The notes beneath the pieces were generated by a model. It was not told the DNA's origin. It did not search any database and saw only the letters and a list, made by a program, of their open reading frames with translations. DNA of 64,000 nucleotides, taken from the NCBI RefSeq assembly GCF_031846485.1, contig NZ_JAVRHQ010000016.1, forward strand, positions 28,330 through 92,329, given 5' to 3'. Below are positions 55,349 to 63,923 of this stretch, piece after piece. Position numbers and translations under genes: made by a program. The DNA comes from Autumnicola tepida. GTDB lineage: Bacteria > Bacteroidota > Bacteroidia > Flavobacteriales > Flavobacteriaceae. Numbering within the stretch: the first letter of the stretch is position 1; every line of letters starts with the position of its first letter.

Positions 55349-55858
55349 ATGGCAGCAAGTACCCAGGATGTAAGTAATTCCTATCAGGATTTATATGTAG
55401 TTCATTCTAAAAAGAATGAAAACGGCAACGGTTTAACCAAGGTTACTAAAGAAAGCGAAAATGCTTCGGATAAACCAAAGATGTTCTCCTTTAGGAAAGT
55501 TGGGTATAGTGAAATAAGTGAATTCCTGGGTAAATGGAAGCGCCTCATTTCTAATCCTTTAAATGACAAGCATAATGAGGAGGACAGCATTTATGATATG
55601 GTTCAGGAAGATATGCCAATACATGAAATGGTTAAAGTAGTCTTGGCACAAAAAACGAACTTACAGGATTCCTCTCAGGAATTAGAGGAGGCAATTTTGG
55701 AATCAAATAAAATTTTTCATGAAGATTTTCCAGGAGACTTCATCCTGGAGTTTAAGGGTGAAAGGTTAGGAATGTTTATTTTAAATGATATACGGGAGAA
55801 ACAGGAGGAACTAAATTATTTTTTTAAACCTGGCCTGAAAAGCTTTAAGTGGAGATAA
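55349..55858 (+). CDS. 169-residue orphan, cytoplasmic
   Basis: This soluble protein has no signal peptide, membrane segment or family I recognise. The N-terminal third is polar and probably disordered (HSKKNENGNGLTKVTKESE). The rest mixes helices and acidic stretches (EEDSIYDMVQEDMPIHEMV, LQDSSQELEEAILESNKIF). A consensus minus-7 element 22 nt before the ATG and a clean terminator 27 nt after the stop support an independent gene. The function is unknown. Confidence 0.75.
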   Translation: MAASTQDVSNSYQDLYVVHSKKNENGNGLTKVTKESENASDKPKMFSFRKVGYSEISEFLGKWKRLISNPLNDKHNEEDSIYDMVQEDMPIHEMVKVVLAQKTNLQDSSQELEEAILESNKIFHEDFPGDFILEFKGERLGMFILNDIREKQEELNYFFKPGLKSFKWR

Positions 55859-55884
55859 TTACAAATTAGGAGAAATACAAAATC

Positions 55885-55912
55885 TAAGCCCCGGTTACTT
55901 CGGGGCTTTTTT
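55885..55912 (+). terminator. Terminator of the 169-residue orphan
   Basis: AAGCCCCG (55886-55893) pairs with CGGGGCTT (55901-55908) around GTTACTT and is followed by T residues. Confidence 0.9.
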
Positions 55913-56461
55913 AATATTTGTATTTAGTGGGACGGTCGCTACAATATCTGATTAAAATGATCACATTTAATTCGAAAAATCTTTATAAAAACTTATTAAA
56001 ACTTTGAAAGCAAGCCTTTTGTAGGCTTAAGACTACAAAAGTTGAATACCAGTTTAATTCAAATATGATTATTTAAAAAATACAAGTTACAGAGAAAATT
56101 TGCGGTTTAATCTCCCACCAGAAGAAATTTCCCACCTTTAAACAGGCATAAATACCTATACTATTTTAACCAGCACTTTTAAAGCAAAAAAGCTTAATTG
56201 ATTCAATCTACAGCATTGCACCCTTCTTTTTCCCCAATATTCTTAAGACGCTATTTCTCTAATTATTCCTGAGCAATAAACAAAGATGTTCAATATTGAT
56301 TTTCGAGCTCCGGTATTATGCTTTTGTACTTCTAATTTTCAGGGCCAGCCATTCTCCCCATGCCAAAAAACGGAGGCTTTTTAAGCCATTCTATAAGAGT
56401 AATACTATTCCTACTTAAAAGTTAAAATCCTCATTTGTTTACCGTTAATCGGATTTTTCGC

Positions 56462-56492
56462 TTTGTTGGTCGGATTTTTATCTGCATGTTTG
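56462..56492 (+). promoter_or_regulatory. Predicted promoter of the T9SS/repeat-protein operon
   Basis: TTTG (56462-56465), a 19-nt spacer and CATGTTTG (56485-56492) match TTTG-N19-TAnnTTTG with one base different. The start codon is 55 nt further on. Confidence 0.6.
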
Positions 56493-56546
56493 CATTTCAT
56501 TAACAAAAAATAAAAAACCAAATTATATAAGTAGTCCCCAATACTT

Positions 56547-57083
56547 ATGAAAAATATTCTCATACTTTTGTTGTTCCTTATTTCATTTAAAGGTTATTCG
56601 CAAAATTCCATTCCACACGATAAAATTTCTCTAAATGCTTTCACCACTGCCGGAGGAGACAGCACCGAAAATGAAGGTTCTATATCCTTCAGCGTAGGCC
56701 AGGTATTTTATTTATCCCAGGAAAATTCGAATATTTCTTTACAAGAAGGAGTCCAACAGGCTTTTTCAGAAAATTCTAAACCAATACCTTCCGTGGTTGA
56801 AGAAGAAAATGAGAATGAAAAAGAAAATCCCTCTCTATCCAAACTTAAAATAACGGTCTATCCTAATCCTGTTACAGAATTCTTTACTGTTGACCTCTCA
56901 TCTTTAGAAGAATCTGTTTATAGCTATCAGTTATTCGACCTGCAGGGAAGACTTCTACTGCAAGGTTCATTAAGTAATCTATCTACTAAAATCCATCCGA
57001 AAAATCTACAATCCAGCGTCTACATTCTTAAAATTTACAATCACAATTTACCTGTTAAATCATTCAAAATTATTAAAAAGTAA
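56547..57083 (+). CDS. Small T9SS type A sorting-domain protein
   Basis: This 178-residue protein has a signal peptide (1-18, FKGYSQ), a short beta-rich region (ISLNAFTTAGGDSTENEGSISFSVGQVFYL, about 26-65), an acidic linker (VVEEENENEKENP) and a C-terminal type A sorting domain (LKITVYPNPVTEFFTVDLSS, YQLFDLQGRLL, SVYILKIYNHNLPVKSFKIIKK). It is therefore expected to cross the outer membrane by T9SS and be anchored on the cell surface. It is the first gene of a three-gene unit, with 1 nt before the repeat protein, and is probably a partner of the two large proteins. Confidence 0.9.
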   Translation: MKNILILLLFLISFKGYSQNSIPHDKISLNAFTTAGGDSTENEGSISFSVGQVFYLSQENSNISLQEGVQQAFSENSKPIPSVVEEENENEKENPSLSKLKITVYPNPVTEFFTVDLSSLEESVYSYQLFDLQGRLLLQGSLSNLSTKIHPKNLQSSVYILKIYNHNLPVKSFKIIKK

Positions 57084-57084
57084 T

Positions 57085-59829
57085 ATGATGAAAAGGATTC
57101 TTTTCTTTGCCATCCTGCTGGCTGCAGGCATAGACGCCATTGCCCAAACTCCTGAAAAAATGAGCTACCAGGCAGTTGTTCGCGATAACAACAATGCCCT
57201 GATTGCAAATAGCAATATAAGCCTTAAGCTCATAATCCACAAGAAATCCCCCTCCGGAGCCATTGTTTATGCAGAAACACATAATCCGCATACTAATATG
57301 AATGGATTGGTTTCCCTGCAGGTAGGAACCGGAAGCAGTTTATCTGGAAGCTTTGATGAAATTGACTGGAGCCACGGTCCCTATTTCGTGGAAAGCCAGG
57401 TAGATCTACGGGGAGGAAGTAATTTTTCTGCCATTGGAGTAAGTGAAATGTTAAGCGTGCCCTATGCACTGCATGCCAAAACCGCAGACAGGATTAGTGA
57501 AAACATTCTCGAGTCAGAGGTTTTTGAGGGATGGGATACAGATGCTTCTGATGATTTTGATGGAAATTATTATAGCTTAAAAGATGCCCCTATGGTCTAT
57601 ACCGCAGACCAAATTGACAGCCTTGTACTAAACCTTGGCACGGGAGGAGTATCACAATCCCTTAGTCTTAAGGAAAACCTGCTGTCGATTTCCGAAGGGA
57701 ATCAGGTGATTTTTGAAAACTGGGATACCGATGCTACCGATGATTTTTCCGGTGATTTTAATGACCTTCTGAATCTGCCAAATCTTTATACTTCAGAAGA
57801 AGTCGACAGCCTGATGGTGAATGCCGGGGGAAGCGGTACGGTGCAGTCATTGAACCTGACTGATAATGAACTTTCCATTTCAGGAGGAAACAAAATTGCC
57901 TTTGAAAATTGGGACACTGACGCCAGTGATGATTTTTCCGGTGATTTCAATGATCTTATAAATCTGCCAAATCTTTATACTTCAGAAGAAGTCGACAGCC
58001 TGATGGTGAATGCCGGGGGAAGCGGTACGGTGCAGTCATTGAACTTAACCGATAATGAACTTTCCATTTCAGGAGGAAATAAAATTGCCTTTGAAAATTG
58101 GGATACCGATGCTACTGATGATTTTTCTGGAAATTATGCCGACCTTCATAATAAGCCAGACCTTTTCAGCGGAGATTTTAATGACCTCCTGAATTTGCCA
58201 AATCTTTATACTTCAGAAGAAGTTGACAGTCTTATGGTGAATGCCGGGGGAAGCCGTACGGTGCAGTCACTGAACTTAACCGATAATGAACTTTCCATTT
58301 CGGGAGGAAACAGCATTGCCTTCGAAAATTGGGACACTGACGCCAGTGATGATTTTTCCGGTGATTTTAATGACCTTCTGAATTTGCCAAATCTTTATAC
58401 TTCTGAAGAAGTTGACAGTCTTATGGTGAATGCCGGGGGAAGCGGTACGGTGCAGTCATTGAACCTGACTGATAATGAACTTTCCATTTCAGGAGCAAAT
58501 AAAATTGCCTTTGAAAAATGGGACACTGACGCCAGTGATGACTTTTCAGGTAATTATAACGACCTTCAGAATAAACCAGATTTATTTTCTGGTAGTTACG
58601 ATGATCTTCAAAATAAGCCAGACCTTTTCAGCGGAGATTTCAATGACCTTCTGAATTTGCCAAATCTTTATACTTCCGAAGAAGTCGACAGCCTGATGGT
58701 AAATGCCGGGGGAAGCGGCACGGTGCAATCATTGAATTTAACCGATAATGAACTTTCCATTTCAGGAGGAAACAAAATTACCTTTGAAAACTGGGATACC
58801 GATGCTACCGATGATTTTTCGGGAAATTATGCCGACCTTCAGAATAAACCCGACCTTTTCAGCGGAGATTTTAATGATCTTATAAACCTGCCAAATCTTT
58901 ATACTTCAGAAGAAGTCGACAGCCTGATGGTGAATGCCGGGGGAAGCGGTACGGTGCAGTCATTGAACCTGACTGATAATGAACTTTCCATTTCAGGAGG
59001 AAACAAAATTGCCTTTGAAAATTGGGACACTGACGCCAGTGATGATTTTTCCGGTGATTTTAATGACCTGCTGAATTTGCCAAATCTTTATACTTCAGAA
59101 GAAGTCGACAGTCTTATGGTGAATGCCGGGGGAAGTGGCACGGTGCAGTCATTGAACCTGACTGATAATGAACTTTCCATTTCAGGAGGAAACAAAATTG
59201 CTTTTGAAAACTGGGATACCGATGCTACTGATGATTTTGATGGATATTACTCCAGCCTTATAGACGCTCCATCGGTTTATACGAAAACTGAAATAGACAA
59301 ATTACTGGCAGATAACGGAGAATCAGGTGGAACCAACCAGACTTTACAACTAAATGAGGATCAACTAACCATCTCCAACGGGAACACCATTCCTTTTACT
59401 AATTGGGACCGCGATGTAACAGATGATTTTGACGGGAAATATTCAAGCCTCAAAGATGTTCCAAAATTGTATACTCAAACCCAGGTTGATAGTATAAAAG
59501 AAGGAATTTTAGAAGAGATTGCTGAGACTTACATCAAAAAACCTGCTATAATAACATTTTCTTCTTCAAGGAATATTGCCTCTGCCGATATCAACAATAC
59601 TATTGCCTGTACCGGTTCTTCTACATTGACTATTACTTCAAATTTTAATGAAATGAATGTAGGAGAGACCATTAACCTGGAAGTTCATGGTACTATTCTC
59701 AAAATTAAGGCAAATTCCGGCGTCACTTTAAATGGCACCTCGGCAGGAAATGCCAGTATTGGAAATAACCAGGCATATACAGGAGGAATTTTAAGAAAAA
59801 CAGGAACAAATTCTTATATTGTATTGTAA
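57085..59829 (+). CDS. Repeat-rich surface protein with phage-tail-fibre-like motifs
   Basis: This 914-residue protein has a signal peptide (1-21, ending DAIAQ). Residues about 24-135 are an N-terminal domain often seen in Bacteroidota surface proteins (MSYQAVVRDNNNALI, GLVSLQVGTGSSLSG, SVPYALHAKTAD). Ten repeat units follow (about 149-810). The core unit is 63 residues, from NWDTDASDDF through LYTSEEVDSLMVNAGGS to LTDNELSISGGN. Some units carry one or two 14-residue inserts ending NKPDLF. The tail (about 820-914) is beta-rich (EVHGTILKIKANSGVTLNG, GILRKTGTNSYIVL) and resembles tail-fibre tips. No T9SS domain is present. It is probably a fibrous, possibly trimeric, surface protein. It overlaps the next gene by 1 nt. 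Confidence 0.85.
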   Translation: MMKRILFFAILLAAGIDAIAQTPEKMSYQAVVRDNNNALIANSNISLKLIIHKKSPSGAIVYAETHNPHTNMNGLVSLQVGTGSSLSGSFDEIDWSHGPYFVESQVDLRGGSNFSAIGVSEMLSVPYALHAKTADRISENILESEVFEGWDTDASDDFDGNYYSLKDAPMVYTADQIDSLVLNLGTGGVSQSLSLKENLLSISEGNQVIFENWDTDATDDFSGDFNDLLNLPNLYTSEEVDSLMVNAGGSGTVQSLNLTDNELSISGGNKIAFENWDTDASDDFSGDFNDLINLPNLYTSEEVDSLMVNAGGSGTVQSLNLTDNELSISGGNKIAFENWDTDATDDFSGNYADLHNKPDLFSGDFNDLLNLPNLYTSEEVDSLMVNAGGSRTVQSLNLTDNELSISGGNSIAFENWDTDASDDFSGDFNDLLNLPNLYTSEEVDSLMVNAGGSGTVQSLNLTDNELSISGANKIAFEKWDTDASDDFSGNYNDLQNKPDLFSGSYDDLQNKPDLFSGDFNDLLNLPNLYTSEEVDSLMVNAGGSGTVQSLNLTDNELSISGGNKITFENWDTDATDDFSGNYADLQNKPDLFSGDFNDLINLPNLYTSEEVDSLMVNAGGSGTVQSLNLTDNELSISGGNKIAFENWDTDASDDFSGDFNDLLNLPNLYTSEEVDSLMVNAGGSGTVQSLNLTDNELSISGGNKIAFENWDTDATDDFDGYYSSLIDAPSVYTKTEIDKLLADNGESGGTNQTLQLNEDQLTISNGNTIPFTNWDRDVTDDFDGKYSSLKDVPKLYTQTQVDSIKEGILEEIAETYIKKPAIITFSSSRNIASADINNTIACTGSSTLTITSNFNEMNVGETINLEVHGTILKIKANSGVTLNGTSAGNASIGNNQAYTGGILRKTGTNSYIVL
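57529..59400 (+). repeat. Tandem 189-bp coding repeats
   Basis: Unit starts are 57529, 57718, 57907, 58096, 58327, 58516, 58789, 59020 and 59209. Lengths are 189, 189, 189, 231, 189, 273, 231, 189 and 192 bp. The longer units contain one or two extra 42-bp blocks, so length changes are multiples of three. Units 2 to 8 are nearly identical at DNA level, while the first and the last units are diverged. Confidence 0.9.
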
Positions 59830-62800
59830 TGAGAAAAGCTATTTGTTTATTAATCTCGATCTGTTTCTGTAGCTCATTTTTTGCTCAAAATTTTCATTAC
59901 ACATTAGATCCACCGCAAGGTGCTGTTAATAATTGTGATGTAAACCTGGGAGGGGTGCAGTTTGATGGTGTAAACGACTGGATTGATATTCCGGATATTA
60001 CCCTTACCGCAGATTTTACTATCGAATTTTGGGCAAAACTGGAAGGAGAAATAACCAATGATGATGCAGTATTAGGGCAAATTGGGAAAGGCCCTGATAT
60101 AAATTTTGACTGGAAAAAGGTTAGAATATATGTACCGAATGAAGGCTCTGCAGGAAGAGTAATTTATGCAAATACAACCGTAAATCCCGGAGAGTGGAAT
60201 CATTTTGCTTTTGTTAGAAAAGGCAGGTCAATAAGATTATACATAAACGGTATAGAAGATAAAATCACTACTTCTTACTGGACCGGAAACTATTCCATCC
60301 AGGCTTTAGGTCGTGGAAATGCCGGTTTCTTTGGAGGATGCCTGGATGAATTAAGGATTTGGAATAAAGCAAGGAGCTTTGAGGAAATAGCCGATAATTA
60401 TAAGCAGGAAATAAGCACAAACTCTCAGGGGCTTATTGCCTATTATGATTTTAATGCCACGGGTAAAGAAGTTATAGACTTATCTGGCAAAACTGGTAAT
60501 GGCATGTTAGGCGCAGCATTGGCCTCAGGGAATGATGATCCTGTAAGAAACAATGATGTTCCCGAAATTTGTAATTACCTGCCACAGTCCTTAAGTACTC
60601 TTGAAAAGAACTCTTATGTACTGAGCAGGGCTACCACCACTTCGGCCGGAGTCTATGCCGAAGATGGAACATTAGTTCGAACATTATGGAATAATAAATT
60701 CCAACAGGCAGGTACCTATCCACTAAACTGGGACAATAAAGATGATGCAGGAAACACTGTAAACTCCGGCAGTTATTATATTAAATTACTCTCTAACAAT
60801 CTGATTGCCGAGTGGGAAGGACCAATAGGAAATAACTCTCCATATCTTACAGGAGAAGGAGTACAAACCTCTTATGAGCAGCTGCGAAGCATGTCCATAG
60901 TAAACGGTTATGCTTATTTAGCCGCCGGTTTTAATGAAGGAAAAGCGGCACAGTGGAAAGTAGATTTAAACAATCCTAACGTTAGAATCCCTATTAAAAT
61001 ACTGAAAGAAGGAGTTTTTGGAAATGGCCAGGAAACAGAATATTCCACTACCGATGGTAAGACTGTTTACTACGGCGGATACGACGACTGGGGAAGGGAT
61101 AAGGTGAGCTTTATAATTGGTATAAATCCGGCAGATGATTCTTTCCATAATTTCAGCAATGGAAGGCCTTACACCACGGCTGCAGGAGGCGACACTTATA
61201 CTTCTGCCATTGCTGTTATGACTGATGAAGTAAAATATGATAAATTTATCTCGGGAATGGCCGTACAGCGTGACGGGGATTTTCTTTTTGTTTCTTACAT
61301 TAATCTGAATGAACTAAGGGTATACCATAAAACTACCGGAAGTCTTCTTAGAACCATAACCATCGAAAAGCCATCTTTAACTGCTATTGATTCTCACGGA
61401 AATGGAGACCTTTGGTTAAAATACGATGGCAATAAAGTTGAAAAATTCAGGATTAACGGTGATGGTAGTATAACCTCAACTGGCGTAAAGCTTGAAGGCA
61501 ACAATAAAGTTCATGCTCTGGGTGCAGATCATTCCGGAAAAGTTATTGCCATAGTAGATGGAATGACACAAACAATAAAAAGATTTTCCGTCACAGATGG
61601 TTCTTTTCTAAATTCTTTTGGACAAAAAGGAGGTTATGCCACCAACCCCACCGTTCTTGATAACAAATTTTATTTTTCTGATCACCGGGATGATGGAAAA
61701 TTCCTGAGAGGCGCTAAAACCTTCATCACCTACGAAGCTGATGGCAGTTATTGGGTGGGTGACACCTATAACAGGCGGGTACTGCATTTCAGTGCTGCAG
61801 ATAAATTACTTGATAAGATCGAATACCAGGGCGAGGTACGTTCAGCTACTGTAGATCCAAATGACCCAACAAGGGTTTTTGCAGATTACATGGAATTTGA
61901 GGTGGATTACAGTAAAAAGCTTGGAGGAGATAATGGCTCCTGGAAAACAGTAAGAAACTGGAGATACCATACTGATGGGTTTGATAACTGGTACTATAAA
62001 CTTAGATTCGTTTATACGCTTCCCAACGGCAGAACCTATGCACAAATTAATCCATCTAAGGCCGATGATCCTTTTGTGATCTTTGAGCTGGACCCAAATT
62101 ACGGCTTAAGAAACACCGGAATTAAATTTCCAAAAGGAGGCAACCCATGGGTTTTAGATTGGTTTTTAAAAGCCGATGGTTCCATGAGAAAATATACCCT
62201 GTCTGGAGAGGAAAATGCCCGTACCGTCACCTGGGCAGAAGCTCCGCTTACTGGCTTTGATGCTAATAACAATCCTCAGTGGGGAAGTCTAAAGACAATA
62301 GCACAGCTAAAAAACCAGGATAAACTTCAACCTTATCACCGTTATGGAATTTTTCAGAACACTCCTCCAATCCCGGACCTTTCTGAAAATAATATTTTAG
62401 TGTCTTATGAAAATCACCATCCAGGACTGGGAACCACCGGTTATCACCTTGGAGGCCTTAAACCTGGAACAGATAAATGGCTATGGAGAGCCATGCCAAG
62501 TACTCCCGAGGATTACACAGGACCTTTCCCAACAGATGGAAGGTACGATATAGGTAATGGAGTACATTACCCGGGCGGTCCTGCTATAGTGATAGATGAT
62601 TTAATATTTGCCGGTTACCATGGGGAATTATGGAAAAATTCCACCGTTAACATGTGGTATATATACAGGGACGATGGGCTGATGCTTAAGCTTTTTGGAG
62701 TTAAAGGTACCGATGTTGCTAACGAAAGTACTCCCTATGGTTCTGCAGGAAATGCTCTTTCTGCCAATGTTGTAAAAATTGGTGAAGTCTATTATTTATA

Positions 62801-62903
62801 CCATGCAGATGAGAATGCCCACGGGGGGGTGAACCGCTGGAGAATTTCAAATGTTGAAAGTATCCAGGAGCAGCAGGTAAAAGTGGAAGTAAAAGAAATG
62901 TAA
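59829..62903 (+). CDS. Large exported protein with LamG-type and FlgD-Ig-type domains
   Basis: This 1024-residue protein has a signal peptide (1-19, SSFFAQ). Residues about 40-210 are a LamG/concanavalin-like domain (VQFDGVNDWIDIPDITLTADFTIEFWAKLEG, WNHFAFVRKG, GCLDELRIWNKARSFEEI). Residues about 255-325 resemble the FlgD-type Ig domain (GVYAEDGTLVRTLWNNKFQQAGTYPLNWDNKDDAGN). The long C-terminal part (about 340-1020) has repeated beta strands that could form a propeller (NGYAYLAAGFNEGKAAQWKV, GNGDLWLKYDGNKVEKF, DGSYWVGDTYNRRVLHF). There is no T9SS sorting domain and no catalytic motif I recognise. It starts within the stop of the repeat protein (TAATG). Confidence 0.85.
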   Translation: MRKAICLLISICFCSSFFAQNFHYTLDPPQGAVNNCDVNLGGVQFDGVNDWIDIPDITLTADFTIEFWAKLEGEITNDDAVLGQIGKGPDINFDWKKVRIYVPNEGSAGRVIYANTTVNPGEWNHFAFVRKGRSIRLYINGIEDKITTSYWTGNYSIQALGRGNAGFFGGCLDELRIWNKARSFEEIADNYKQEISTNSQGLIAYYDFNATGKEVIDLSGKTGNGMLGAALASGNDDPVRNNDVPEICNYLPQSLSTLEKNSYVLSRATTTSAGVYAEDGTLVRTLWNNKFQQAGTYPLNWDNKDDAGNTVNSGSYYIKLLSNNLIAEWEGPIGNNSPYLTGEGVQTSYEQLRSMSIVNGYAYLAAGFNEGKAAQWKVDLNNPNVRIPIKILKEGVFGNGQETEYSTTDGKTVYYGGYDDWGRDKVSFIIGINPADDSFHNFSNGRPYTTAAGGDTYTSAIAVMTDEVKYDKFISGMAVQRDGDFLFVSYINLNELRVYHKTTGSLLRTITIEKPSLTAIDSHGNGDLWLKYDGNKVEKFRINGDGSITSTGVKLEGNNKVHALGADHSGKVIAIVDGMTQTIKRFSVTDGSFLNSFGQKGGYATNPTVLDNKFYFSDHRDDGKFLRGAKTFITYEADGSYWVGDTYNRRVLHFSAADKLLDKIEYQGEVRSATVDPNDPTRVFADYMEFEVDYSKKLGGDNGSWKTVRNWRYHTDGFDNWYYKLRFVYTLPNGRTYAQINPSKADDPFVIFELDPNYGLRNTGIKFPKGGNPWVLDWFLKADGSMRKYTLSGEENARTVTWAEAPLTGFDANNNPQWGSLKTIAQLKNQDKLQPYHRYGIFQNTPPIPDLSENNILVSYENHHPGLGTTGYHLGGLKPGTDKWLWRAMPSTPEDYTGPFPTDGRYDIGNGVHYPGGPAIVIDDLIFAGYHGELWKNSTVNMWYIYRDDGLMLKLFGVKGTDVANESTPYGSAGNALSANVVKIGEVYYLYHADENAHGGVNRWRISNVESIQEQQVKVEVKEM

Positions 62904-62918
62904 AGCATTTTTAATTCT

Positions 62919-62960
62919 AAAAAAGCCGTCCGAAAATGTAATTTTCAGACGGCTTTTTAT
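62919..62960. terminator. Bidirectional terminator of the three-gene surface operon
   Basis: An 18-bp stem (62920-62937 with 62941-62958, one G-U pair) with a 3-nt loop is flanked by A- and T-runs. It sits between the LamG-type gene and the convergent membrane-protein gene. Confidence 0.92.
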
Positions 62961-63047
62961 TAGGCTGGTTAAGGTTTTTGATAACTAACTTACCAGGTAT
63001 TTCAAAAGAACTTGTAAAAATTAGTTGTAATTCAATTCCTTTAAACC

Positions 63048-63923
63048 TTATTCGTCATTTTCATTAATAATGGAGGAATTTGCTGAAAATATTTGTAAAA
63101 TACCTTGAAGAGATATTTGCTCCCCCACAAACTTTCGCAACAAAGATAAAATGATCATTGTTAAATGTATACCTACATATATCGTGAAAACCAGACTAAA
63201 ATCTCTTAGGGGAATGTGATCCAGAAGAATATAAGGAGCCAGAAAAAAGAAGATTATGAGGTAACGAAGCCACACATACTTCATTAACTGTATATTAATG
63301 TAAGTAAGGTCTAGTTTTCTACTGGCATATTCTATACTAAAGAAACATGCCGTAGAAAATAGTAATAGTGTCACCAGCATAAAAGGCACCCTATCCATAG
63401 CAAGTATCAAAAAGGCAGAAGGAATAAAGCCCTTTAGAAAACGAAGTATCAGGAATAAAGGTACCCTGTATTTTTCCTGAAGATTTCCATAAATGAAGTA
63501 AATAAGGAAAACCGATGTGTACATCCATACAATTTCCATATTCAACCAGGGTTTCATAAATGCGAGCAATACATAAACAACCGCGACCCTAAGAAATATT
63601 GCAAAATAAACGTGGTTCTCAGGTACAGGATTCTTATATATTACTTTACATATTTTCTTGTCTTCTTTCTTAATGGAAATATTATCCGTGTATATATATC
63701 CCACCTCATAAGCTATTGAGAAAATAAGCAAATGAAATATAAATCCTGAAATATGGAATAAATCGAGTCCTTCCAACACAACAAGTGCATAAATAGGGAT
63801 CCATACATAATCTCTTAACATTGAGGAGAAATAAGCTACTACACTTGTCCGCCAATTACTCTCATGTCTTTTTCTGTATCGTACTAAAGTGTATAATAAT
63901 GGGATTTTTAGTTCTAATTGCAT
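63048..63923 (-). CDS. Multi-pass membrane protein, UbiA-like at best
   Basis: This 291-residue protein has seven or eight hydrophobic segments and no signal peptide. The stretch YEVGYIYTDNISIKKEDKK, about 70 residues in, faintly recalls the first aspartate motif of UbiA-type prenyltransferases, but the standard NDxxD spacing is not met, so I do not name a function. LLYTLVRYRKRHESN forms the basic N-terminus. The gene faces the window edge, so its operon partners upstream are unknown. The short stretch after 63923 shows overlapping imperfect palindromes near 63940-63965 and may be its promoter region. Confidence 0.7.
   Translation of the reverse strand: MQLELKIPLLYTLVRYRKRHESNWRTSVVAYFSSMLRDYVWIPIYALVVLEGLDLFHISGFIFHLLIFSIAYEVGYIYTDNISIKKEDKKICKVIYKNPVPENHVYFAIFLRVAVVYVLLAFMKPWLNMEIVWMYTSVFLIYFIYGNLQEKYRVPLFLILRFLKGFIPSAFLILAMDRVPFMLVTLLLFSTACFFSIEYASRKLDLTYINIQLMKYVWLRYLIIFFFLAPYILLDHIPLRDFSLVFTIYVGIHLTMIILSLLRKFVGEQISLQGILQIFSANSSIINENDE

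Larger units (their letters stand above)
55859..56546. other. Long intergenic region before the T9SS/repeat-protein operon
   Basis: These 688 nt start with the terminator at 55885-55912, then an AT-rich stretch without a credible frame. They include the inverted repeat CTTTTGTAG (56016-56024)/CTACAAAAG (56033-56041) and end with the predicted operon promoter at 56462-56492. The unusual length suggests regulation or a small RNA, but none can be shown. Confidence 0.45.

Noticed and set aside
57529..59400. Tandem repeats as a CRISPR array
   Set aside because: Units are 189 bp or more, lie in frame in a coding gene and have no short repeat/unique spacer pattern.
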